Source: an uncultured Clostridia bacterium (lineage in GTDB: Bacteria > Bacillota > Clostridia > Peptostreptococcales > Anaerovoracaceae). Taken from it: a DNA stretch of 8,415 bases. The notes beneath the pieces were generated by a model. It ran no database searches. It was not told the DNA's origin and saw only the letters and a list, made by a program, of their open reading frames with translations. This document shows positions 1 to 6,000 of the stretch, one piece after another. The stretch's first letter is position 1, and the number at the start of each line of letters is the position of its first letter. The translations under genes and the position numbers were made by a program. The stretch spans positions 1 through 8,415 of the forward strand of contig CALIBC010000172.1 in assembly GCA_938045615.1 (NCBI GenBank), read 5' to 3'.

Positions 1-433
1 TGATGGGGTCATGACGCCGGGACAATTTCTATATTCCTCCAATGGGAAAGAATATAAGATTTTTGGCCCGCACGATAATGACGGAATTAAAATGATTAGA
101 GGCATTGTCGAAATTTTGTTTGTTACAGCTGATAAAAGAGGATATCCAATAACGGAAAGAAGGATTGTTGATGATATGGGACAAAAGTTGTGCCTTGTCA
201 GCGAGGATGAACGATACGATTTTATCGAGGCTCGATATGGTATGTCAAATGTGGTTTATATGGGCGATGGATATTACGATGCGAAAATCTTAAAGAGTTG
301 TTTTTTTGGGATAGTTCCCAATAATGCTAGAGTTGAAGCGAAGGAATCGGCAGATTATATTACTCCATCTAATTCCGGAGAAGGAGCTGTGCTCGATGCC
401 TGTTTGAAGATAAGAGAACTTTTATGTATTTAG
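1..433 (+). CDS. HAD-superfamily phosphatase, KdsC-like (5' partial)
   Basis: Predicted cytoplasmic sugar-phosphate or sugar-acid-phosphate phosphatase. The frame is already open at base 2 and reads D-G-V-M-T, the second half of HAD motif I (DxDGVxT). The nucleophilic Asp and true start are therefore off the window, and the ATG at 11 is an internal Met. Next come an FGPHDNDGIKMI stretch like the KdsC substrate loop, motif II as FVTADKR (the usual TGR is altered), and motif IV as GDGYYD. The tail, with NNARVEAKESADYIT and then GEGAVLDA, matches the end of KdsC-type C1 HAD enzymes. About 143 residues are visible, against roughly 170-190 for the family. KDO 8-phosphate phosphatase is possible. 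With no KDO gene nearby, and an isomerase, epimerase and kinase-nucleotidyltransferase downstream, a phosphatase for an unusual sugar precursor fits better (inference). Family is confident; substrate unknown. Confidence 0.85.
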   Translation, partial: DGVMTPGQFLYSSNGKEYKIFGPHDNDGIKMIRGIVEILFVTADKRGYPITERRIVDDMGQKLCLVSEDERYDFIEARYGMSNVVYMGDGYYDAKILKSCFFGIVPNNARVEAKESADYITPSNSGEGAVLDACLKIRELLCI

Positions 434-451
434 AGAATACCTTAATTGAAT

Positions 452-1192
452 ATGATGATCAATATATTTCTAAAAAGAATTCGTTTAAGAAGAGATCTTA
501 TTTTGAATAGAAAATGGTCGGATATCAATTACATCCTATCAAGGAAAGAGGAGTTTAGTAGAGACTTTTTAGGAAGACATAAAAATATCCAGGAGATAGA
601 GCACCAAGTCGGTCGTTATCTAAATATGAAAGATATTGCCAATGAAATTCTTGCAAATAACTACTCCGGTGATGTTGTGGAATTTGGTACATATCAGGGA
701 CTCGGACTTATTTATTTATCAGAACTAATAAGGAAGAAGGATGTTTTGTTCATTGGTCTCGACTCTTTTGAGGGATTACCAATAGATAGTACTATTTGGA
801 AACAGGGAATGTTTAACGAAACATCCACAGAAACTGTTTACAAGAACCTACATAAATATAGTAAACAGTCGAGATTCCTCTTAATTAAGGGGTGGTATAA
901 TCTTCCTACAGTTAGAGAACAACTATATCAGGCAACTAAGGATGTTGTTCTTGTTCATTTTGATGCAGATTTGAAGGTATCGACATATGATGCTCTTGTA
1001 TGCATGACTCCTTTTTTGGAAAAAAGAAGGGAACCAATGTATCTCTTGTTTGATGATTGGGGATGTCATCCGGATGAAGTACCTGAAGCTTTTTATGAGT
1101 GGATAAGACATTATCAGGTAGAGTGTAGATTTAATGTAGACAGACTTTCTTCTACAAGATTCACAAGATACTATAGATTAACACCGCGTTAA
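452..1192 (+). CDS. TylF/MycF-like SAM-dependent methyltransferase
   Basis: Predicted class I SAM-dependent O-methyltransferase, 246 residues. The SAM-binding loop reads VVEFGTYQG (about residues 75-83), followed by GLDSFEGLP. A GWYNLP segment precedes the strand HFDAD (169-173), and FDDWG lies at 200-204. In the TylF/MycF sugar O-methyltransferases the Asp residues of these last two motifs bind Mg2+, so the metal site looks intact. The family methylates sugar hydroxyls, so the likely role is O-methylation of a sugar in the polysaccharide or of its nucleotide precursor. The frame opens at TTG 446, but ATG 452 (18 bp after the previous stop) or ATG 455 is more likely. None of these has a clear ribosome site. 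The start is unsure by three residues. The gene sits inside the sugar-precursor block, which hints at that sugar as target (inference). Confidence 0.85.
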   Translation: MMINIFLKRIRLRRDLILNRKWSDINYILSRKEEFSRDFLGRHKNIQEIEHQVGRYLNMKDIANEILANNYSGDVVEFGTYQGLGLIYLSELIRKKDVLFIGLDSFEGLPIDSTIWKQGMFNETSTETVYKNLHKYSKQSRFLLIKGWYNLPTVREQLYQATKDVVLVHFDADLKVSTYDALVCMTPFLEKRREPMYLLFDDWGCHPDEVPEAFYEWIRHYQVECRFNVDRLSSTRFTRYYRLTPR

Positions 1193-1197
1193 GAGGG
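1193..1197 (+). promoter_or_regulatory. Ribosome binding site of the SIS isomerase gene
   Basis: GAGGG lies directly after the TAA of the methyltransferase gene, with 7 bases between it and ATG 1205. It is the only clear Shine-Dalgarno sequence among the internal starts of this operon and supports the chosen start. Confidence 0.6.
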
Positions 1198-1204
1198 CTA
1201 CGAT

Positions 1205-1759
1205 ATGTATAGGAATAATGTAAAACGAATTTTATTAGAGATAACCTCTGTTTTAGGGCAAGTCCAGGAAGGTCATGTGCAAAATTTTATAGACGAAATT
1301 TTTTCAGCCAAAACAATAGTTGTACATGGGGCTGGCCGTGTTGGGTACGCTGTTCGTGGGTTTGGGATGCGACTTGGCCATTTGGGTTTTCATGCGTATA
1401 CATTAGGGGATTCGGTTGTTCCTCCAATAAAGGAGGGGGATCTCCTAATTATTGCATCCGGATCTGGTGAAACACAGACTGTATATGATATTGCATCTAT
1501 CGGTAAGAAGAACAATGCAAAGATAGCTGTAATAACGGGGAATTCGAGGTCAAGAATAGGCCAGCTCGCAGATTGTATAATAGAGATGAGAGCTCCTTCT
1601 AAAAAGAATAAAGTGCAAGGAATGAGATCCATCCAGCCGATGTCAACATTAAATGAACAGTGTTTGCAGCTCTTGTTTGATGCAGTCGTCTTAGATATTA
1701 TGGAGAGAACGGGAGAAACAGATAACACCTTATGGCTTAGACATAGTAATTTAGAATAA
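1205..1759 (+). CDS. 6-phospho-3-hexuloisomerase-like SIS-domain isomerase
   Basis: Predicted cytoplasmic sugar-phosphate isomerase of 184 residues, the usual length of 6-phospho-3-hexuloisomerase (PHI/HxlB). Almost the whole protein is one SIS domain. It has a VHGAGRVG loop (from about residue 39) followed by a GMRLGHLGF-type helix, the phosphate-binding SGSGET at 85-90, and SIQPMSTLNEQ, which in PHI carries the conserved Glu. The C-terminal RHSNLE (179-184) matches the conserved PHI ending. PHI interconverts 3-hexulose 6-phosphate and fructose 6-phosphate. KdsD and GmhA share the fold but lack this tail. No 3-hexulose-6-phosphate synthase is adjacent, so formaldehyde fixation is unlikely. 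The neighbour is an epimerase-like TIM barrel only 22 bp downstream, and a role in converting a hexulose phosphate for nucleotide-sugar synthesis is inferred. Family assignment is strong; substrate is not proven. Confidence 0.88.
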   Translation: MYRNNVKRILLEITSVLGQVQEGHVQNFIDEIFSAKTIVVHGAGRVGYAVRGFGMRLGHLGFHAYTLGDSVVPPIKEGDLLIIASGSGETQTVYDIASIGKKNNAKIAVITGNSRSRIGQLADCIIEMRAPSKKNKVQGMRSIQPMSTLNEQCLQLLFDAVVLDIMERTGETDNTLWLRHSNLE

Positions 1760-1781
1760 CGTATATAGATACATAGTTTGC

Positions 1782-2465
1782 ATGAGGAAAAAGTTTTATT
1801 ATTTGTCTGCATCATTGATTTGTGCAAATATGCTTGAATTAGGAAATGCGGTTAGAGATATAGAAAAGAGTGGATGTGACATGATCCATTATGACGTTAT
1901 GGATGGAGTATTTGTCCCAAGATATGGACTACTACCGGAGGCGTTAGAATCCGTCAAAACTATAACAAGGTTGCCCGTATCTGTTCATATGATGACTATA
2001 GAGCCTGAGAAGTATCTTCCAGCTTTTATCGATGCAGGTGCAGATTGTCTGGTTGTTCATGCTGAAGTCTGTACGCATCTACATAGAACTCTGAGTCTGA
2101 TTAAAGATAGAGGGAAAAAAGCAGGTGTTGCACTTAATATTACGACGCCTCTGTCTGTTTTGGATTATGTATTGGATAATATTGATACGATCACACTAAT
2201 GGCGATTAATCCGGGAATTGTGGGGCATAAGATTATTCCCATAGTCTACAAGAAGATAGAAGAACTTAACAGGATGTTGATGCGGTATGGTAAGCAAAAT
2301 ATTCTCATAGAGATAGACGGGGGAGTTACTTTTGAGAGTGCGCCTCTGATGTTGGAAAGCGGAGCCGATATTTTGGTATGTGGTTCTTCTACTCTTTTCA
2401 AAAAAGAGGGGAGTGTAGAGGATAGCATGAGAGATCTGAGAGAAATATTAGAACTTCCCAAGTAG
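1782..2465 (+). CDS. Ribulose/allulose-phosphate 3-epimerase family protein
   Basis: Predicted metal-dependent ketose-phosphate 3-epimerase, 227 residues, a full-length TIM barrel. Expected active-site residues are present: H36 and D38 in IHYDVMDG, H69 in VHMM, and D179 in EIDGG. These are the metal ligands and acid/base Asp pair of the RPE family. HAEVCTHLHRT, GVALN-TP and NPG segments also match. Two places depart from ordinary ribulose-phosphate epimerase. The N-terminal LSAD motif is ICAN, giving SASLICAN. The phosphate loop reads CGSSTLFKKEGSVEDSM, closer to my recollection of allulose-6-phosphate 3-epimerase (AlsE). A six-carbon substrate is therefore plausible, and would suit the adjacent hexuloisomerase-like gene (inference). 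Xylulose 5-phosphate formation by a true RPE is the main alternative. ATG 1782 has no ribosome site but places the first barrel strand correctly. Confidence 0.85.
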   Translation: MRKKFYYLSASLICANMLELGNAVRDIEKSGCDMIHYDVMDGVFVPRYGLLPEALESVKTITRLPVSVHMMTIEPEKYLPAFIDAGADCLVVHAEVCTHLHRTLSLIKDRGKKAGVALNITTPLSVLDYVLDNIDTITLMAINPGIVGHKIIPIVYKKIEELNRMLMRYGKQNILIEIDGGVTFESAPLMLESGADILVCGSSTLFKKEGSVEDSMRDLREILELPK

Positions 2466-2480
2466 AAGTTGGAAATAATT

Positions 2481-4058
2481 ATGGAATACAAAGTTATCAT
2501 TCCTACGGCTGGATTAGGAAGTAGATTGGGGAAGATATCGAGAAATATCAACAAGTCATTGGTCTCGATTGCTCAGAAACCCTCTATATCATATATAATC
2601 GAGAAGTTCCCAGAGGAAATGGAATTTGTCATACCTATAGGCTATAAAAAAGAGATGGTAGTCGAATTTTTGACTATTGCTTATCCATATCGTAACTTTA
2701 CTTTTGTTGAGGTGGAACCCTTTGACGGTAAGGGGGCTGGATTAGGATTTACCATGCTTTTATGTAGGGACTATTTGCAATGCCCTTTCATTTTTTGCTC
2801 GAATGATACTATTGTACTCGAAGATATTCCGGCTCCTTCATGCAACTGGATGGGATATGCAGATGTTGAAAATCAGGAGCAATACAGAGGGATCCGTTTT
2901 GATCTCTATGGTAAGGTTACCGATATATGCTCAAAAGGGTCTATTGGTAATGTAAAACCGTACATTGGATTATCTGGGGTTCATGATTTTGAAACATTTT
3001 GGGATGCAATGGAAGTGGGGCAAGCTTACGGTGCAATTGAGATAGGAGAAAGTTATGGCATGAGAGCTTTACTACACAAGAAAGCTATAGAATCAGTCCA
3101 ATTTACATGGTTTGACACAGGCAATTTGGATAGGCTAAAGGAAAGCCGGGATTATTTTCAATCAATAAACAAAGAAGCTCCGAATGTTTTGGAGAAGGAA
3201 GGTGAATCAATCTGGTTCATAGATGATAAAGTTGTAAAATTCAACATTGACACCAGTTTTATCAGTAATAGAGTTGAAAGATCTAAATTGCTGGATCACT
3301 ATATTCCCAAGATAACGGCTTTTTCCGAGCATATGTATTCTTATAAAAAAATAGATGGAGTAATCTTCTCTAAGAGTCCAACGCTGCCATTATTTAAGTC
3401 TTTCCTAGATTGGATGAGTGGCTTTTGGATAAAAAAAGAATTAGGCAAGGATGAATTAGATCGGTTTAGAAATAAATGCCTTGAATTTTATAAGGACAAA
3501 ACACTCGATAGAGTTCGTCAGTACCTTATGAGGTTTGAGATGTTGGATGAGGAGGAAATAATTAATGATCAAAAAATACCTCCATTAAAGAAGATGATGG
3601 AGAGTATTAATTGGGATATTATCTCTAAGGGGATTCCGGTGCGATTTCATGGAGACCTTCATTTTGAGAACATCTTAATATGTAGCTCTTCCGATGAAGA
3701 GCCTTTTGCTCTTTTAGATTGGAGGCAAGATTTTGCAGGAGAATTATTGTATGGTGACATTTACTACGACTTTGCAAAATTGTTGCATGGCCTAATCGTC
3801 TCACATGAATTAATAGCAAAAGACTTTTACAACGTTAGTCGTAAGATCAACAAAGTTAGTTATGAATTTCTTCAGAAAAATTCCATGATAGAGTGTCGAG
3901 AATACTTTAAGAAATATATTATTGCTCATGGTTATAATTGGGAGAAGGTTGAGTTGTTGACAGCTTTAGTCTTTTTGAATATAGCCCCTCTACATCATTA
4001 TCCATATACCCATTTGCTATTTTCATTAGGAAAAATGATGTTACATAGACAGATATGA
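2481..4058 (+). CDS. Bifunctional nucleotidyltransferase / APH-fold kinase fusion
   Basis: A 525-residue two-domain protein. Residues 1 to about 235 form a GT-A-like NTP-transferase: AGLGSRL at 10-16, K25 in NKSL, the Mg-binding D109 in CSNDTIV, and FDTGNLDRL near the domain end. Residues from about 240 onward form an aminoglycoside/choline-kinase-fold phosphotransferase with the Brenner motif HGDLHFEN (390-397, catalytic D392) and a metal-binding D413 in LLDWR. One polypeptide could therefore phosphorylate a small substrate and then join it to a nucleotide, like HldE in logic but with unrelated folds and reversed order. LicA/LicC-style choline activation is an alternative, but no LicD-like transferase is visible here. 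The frame opens at TTG 2469; ATG 2481, with GGAA 6 bases upstream, starts just before the first beta strand and is preferred. The stop overlaps the next start as ATGA. Confidence 0.85.
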   Translation: MEYKVIIPTAGLGSRLGKISRNINKSLVSIAQKPSISYIIEKFPEEMEFVIPIGYKKEMVVEFLTIAYPYRNFTFVEVEPFDGKGAGLGFTMLLCRDYLQCPFIFCSNDTIVLEDIPAPSCNWMGYADVENQEQYRGIRFDLYGKVTDICSKGSIGNVKPYIGLSGVHDFETFWDAMEVGQAYGAIEIGESYGMRALLHKKAIESVQFTWFDTGNLDRLKESRDYFQSINKEAPNVLEKEGESIWFIDDKVVKFNIDTSFISNRVERSKLLDHYIPKITAFSEHMYSYKKIDGVIFSKSPTLPLFKSFLDWMSGFWIKKELGKDELDRFRNKCLEFYKDKTLDRVRQYLMRFEMLDEEEIINDQKIPPLKKMMESINWDIISKGIPVRFHGDLHFENILICSSSDEEPFALLDWRQDFAGELLYGDIYYDFAKLLHGLIVSHELIAKDFYNVSRKINKVSYEFLQKNSMIECREYFKKYIIAHGYNWEKVELLTALVFLNIAPLHHYPYTHLLFSLGKMMLHRQI

Positions 4059-5323
4059 GGATTGTTTTACATAACCCACATATTAGTCCATGGTATAAAG
4101 TAGGCGTGGGAGATATCTATAACCGTGTCAGAAGCGTGCAGAAATATTCGTATATATTCGATTTCCTCTATAATAGAGAATGTAAGGTCTATGTATATAT
4201 AGATAATATTGCAACTTCTTTATCCTGTGGTGTTGTTGAGTTCTGGACATGGGTTGTTATTAACAAATTTAACCCATTCAGGTTTGTGATTATCACTGAC
4301 TTACAAAAGCTGACATCTAACGATGTTTTTATTACATTTATTTATAGAAACTTTGCGACAATCGATGGAAAGATGAGAAAAGAGAACGTACGGTTTATAG
4401 AGAGTTTAAGGGCTTGCAGAGCCTATAAGGTTGCCCAGCTGTCCCATTATGGATATCATACGGCCATGGGATCAAATAATGCAAAAGAGGCAAAAATAGA
4501 TCTTCTTGTTTCAGAGAGTAATTTATCGAAGAACAGTAGTTATTTCCGCTATCACTATGGATGGTATGAGAAGGATGTCTATGTGATGCCCTTTGTTCCT
4601 AAGGATAGATTTCAGGTGAAAACGGACTTTTCTCTGAGAAAAAGAAAGGCTCTTGCTACGGGCACTCTAACGTATCCCATCGATGATGAAAATTTTACAT
4701 CTTTTTTTGGTGGCCGGATATTGCAACCTATGAGGAAAGAGATTTATGCAAATTCTGAGCTAGTCAAAGAAAAATGTGATTCCTTCATATCAGATGCGAG
4801 TGAACATAAACGGGAGGGGGGGGCGCCAGTAAAAAAGTGGAGGGGCTATAATAGGTTTTCAGGAGGAGTATTATGGGAGATAAAAAAGAGAGCTCGTTTG
4901 GCATTGTATATACTGCGGATCTATTTTACTCGAGTTTCTCAGAGAGTATACCAAGGAGATCGAGAATACATGAAGTTTGACATCGTAGGTCTATACAATA
5001 AGTATATGATGTTTGTCAATCCTGAGGAGATTATTGGTTTACCAGGTATCGGTTTTGTAGAGGGTATGGCGTGCGGATGTGCGTATATTGGTTTAGATAG
5101 CTCGATATATTCAGATATTGGAATGAAGCAGGGAGTTCACTATATAGCTTATGACGGTACACTTAGCGACTTGTGTGATAAAATCTCTTATTACCAAGAA
5201 AATGAGGATGAGCTAGAAGAGATTGCGGGTAATGGAAAAAAGTTTATTCGGGATAATAATGATCCGATCAAAATAATGGAATCCTTCCTGCAATTTCTAT
5301 CGTTCGAGACTCAGAATAGATGA
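4055..5323 (+). CDS. GT-B glycosyltransferase, GT4-like, with in-frame G8 tract
   Basis: Predicted cytoplasmic glycosyltransferase, 422 residues, adding one sugar to the repeat unit. The N-terminal half is poorly conserved. The C-terminal half holds a GT4-type donor site: E324-E325, GLPG, then E336-G-M-A-C-G, followed by an ending typical of these enzymes (LSDLCDKISYYQ, then ELEEIAGNGKKF). The usual EX7E pair is not at standard spacing, because E325 and E336 are 11 residues apart. Between the halves, around residues 245-310, lies a basic, variable stretch, and within it a run of eight G (residues 254-257). The present length keeps the gene in frame, and a change of one G would truncate it before the donor site. 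Both ends overlap neighbours by 4 bp (ATGA at 4055 and at 5320), implying translational coupling. Donor and acceptor cannot be read from sequence. Confidence 0.82.
   Translation: MRIVLHNPHISPWYKVGVGDIYNRVRSVQKYSYIFDFLYNRECKVYVYIDNIATSLSCGVVEFWTWVVINKFNPFRFVIITDLQKLTSNDVFITFIYRNFATIDGKMRKENVRFIESLRACRAYKVAQLSHYGYHTAMGSNNAKEAKIDLLVSESNLSKNSSYFRYHYGWYEKDVYVMPFVPKDRFQVKTDFSLRKRKALATGTLTYPIDDENFTSFFGGRILQPMRKEIYANSELVKEKCDSFISDASEHKREGGAPVKKWRGYNRFSGGVLWEIKKRARLALYILRIYFTRVSQRVYQGDREYMKFDIVGLYNKYMMFVNPEEIIGLPGIGFVEGMACGCAYIGLDSSIYSDIGMKQGVHYIAYDGTLSDLCDKISYYQENEDELEEIAGNGKKFIRDNNDPIKIMESFLQFLSFETQNR
4816..4823 (+). repeat. Poly-G (G8) homopolymer tract, candidate phase-variation switch
   Basis: Eight consecutive G lie in the glycosyltransferase reading frame, preceded by GGGA (so G3-A-G8 from 4812). 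With one G lost, the frame reaches TAA at 4830-4832; with one gained, TAA at 4849-4851. The sequence as given is in the ON state. It is the only G or C run longer than six that I found in an otherwise AT-rich window. Poly-G slippage is a known phase-variation mechanism in Campylobacter, Helicobacter, Neisseria and Treponema. Its operation here is inferred. Confidence 0.7.
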
Positions 5324-6000
5324 AAATATTTAAACGCGCACCTCTGTTTAGATCTTTGTACCGAAAGTATGATCTTTTTAGATTTCAGAAAAAATGGAGG
5401 AAAAAGAATTTACACAATGAAACTGTCGCTGGGAATATTTTTCCTATAGAAATCGTCTCTGTGGGGAAGGGAGGATATGGGTTATTGAATATACAAAGTC
5501 TTTCGGCTCATTATGGTGAAGAGCTCAGGATAGGTGATTTTGTATCGATAGCACCGGGTGTATTGTTTATTCTTGGTGGAAATCACCAGATAAATACTAT
5601 TACAACATTTCCAGTGTTTTCAAAGTTTATTGGATCCAATCCTGAACTTGATGCCCAAAGTCGAGGCGCTATTAATATTGAGGATGAAGTGTGGATCGGC
5701 ACAAATGCAATTATTCTATCGGGTGTAGTAATAGGAAAAGGGGCAATTATTGGTGCCGGAGCGGTTGTAACGAAAGATGTTCCTCCTTATGCTATTGTCT
5801 GTGGAAACCCAGCTCGCATTGTGAAATATAGGTACTCTACCCAGATTATTAATATCGTGTCATCATTTAAATTGTCAGAGCTCTCAAGTAAGCAGATTGT
5901 AGAATCTATAGAACTTCTCTACAAAAGGATAGAGACTATTGATGATGCGATATTTATAAAGGAAAAATTAAAGAAATACAGACGAAATGGGTATGAATAA
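5320..6000 (+). CDS. Hexapeptide-repeat O-acyltransferase (CatB/xenobiotic type)
   Basis: Predicted left-handed beta-helix acetyl- or acyltransferase, 226 residues, using an acyl-CoA to decorate a sugar hydroxyl or amine. H89 in LGGNHQ followed by TTFP is the catalytic-His segment of the CatB-like branch. The repeats run from about residue 118 (INIEDEVWIG) through VIGKGAIIGAGAVVTKDVPPYAIVCGNPARIVK to about 169, a classic LbH ending. A basic N-terminus (first 30 residues) and a charged helical C-terminal tail flank the fold, and no membrane span is seen. The start overlaps the glycosyltransferase stop as ATGA, so its translation probably depends on the upstream gene being read through, including past the G8 tract. 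O-acetylation of the polysaccharide is the likely role; N-acylation of an amino sugar is possible. Confidence 0.88.
   Translation: MKIFKRAPLFRSLYRKYDLFRFQKKWRKKNLHNETVAGNIFPIEIVSVGKGGYGLLNIQSLSAHYGEELRIGDFVSIAPGVLFILGGNHQINTITTFPVFSKFIGSNPELDAQSRGAINIEDEVWIGTNAIILSGVVIGKGAIIGAGAVVTKDVPPYAIVCGNPARIVKYRYSTQIINIVSSFKLSELSSKQIVESIELLYKRIETIDDAIFIKEKLKKYRRNGYE

Noticed and set aside
11..13. ATG at 11 as the start of the phosphatase
   Set aside because: The frame is open to base 2 and codes for the DGV of HAD motif I just before it, so the start lies upstream of the window.
301..307. T7 and A7 runs (also 3431-3437, 4702-4708, 6972-6978, 7514-7520) as slippage sites
   Set aside because: Runs of this size are expected in AT-rich coding DNA and none stands out in position or context as the G8 tract does.
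1421..1436. CCTCC / GGAGG hairpin with an internal Shine-Dalgarno-like sequence in the isomerase gene
   Set aside because: Only 5 bp, inside the conserved SIS segment VVPPIKEGD, and no credible start codon or gene follows.
1760..1781. TAGTTTG before the epimerase as a Bacteroides-type promoter
   Set aside because: The spacing does not match the TAnnTTTG -7 element and no upstream TTTG element is suitably placed; the gap is only 22 bp.
1390..1827. 145-residue open frame on the minus strand opposite the isomerase gene
   Set aside because: It overlaps a well-supported SIS gene, resembles no family I know and has low-complexity hydrophobic content. The other minus-strand frames (for example 7055-7426 and 8093-8377) were rejected for the same reasons.
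2392..2408. CTCTTTT / AAAAGAG inverted repeat with 3-base loop in the epimerase gene
   Set aside because: Short AT-rich stem inside codons of the phosphate-binding loop, no T-run after it; expected by chance in AT-rich DNA.
1205..2465. Formaldehyde-fixing ribulose monophosphate pathway
   Set aside because: The isomerase looks like PHI, but the adjacent TIM barrel carries RPE-type residues (IHYDVMDG, EIDGG), not those of 3-hexulose-6-phosphate synthase, and the setting is polysaccharide synthesis.
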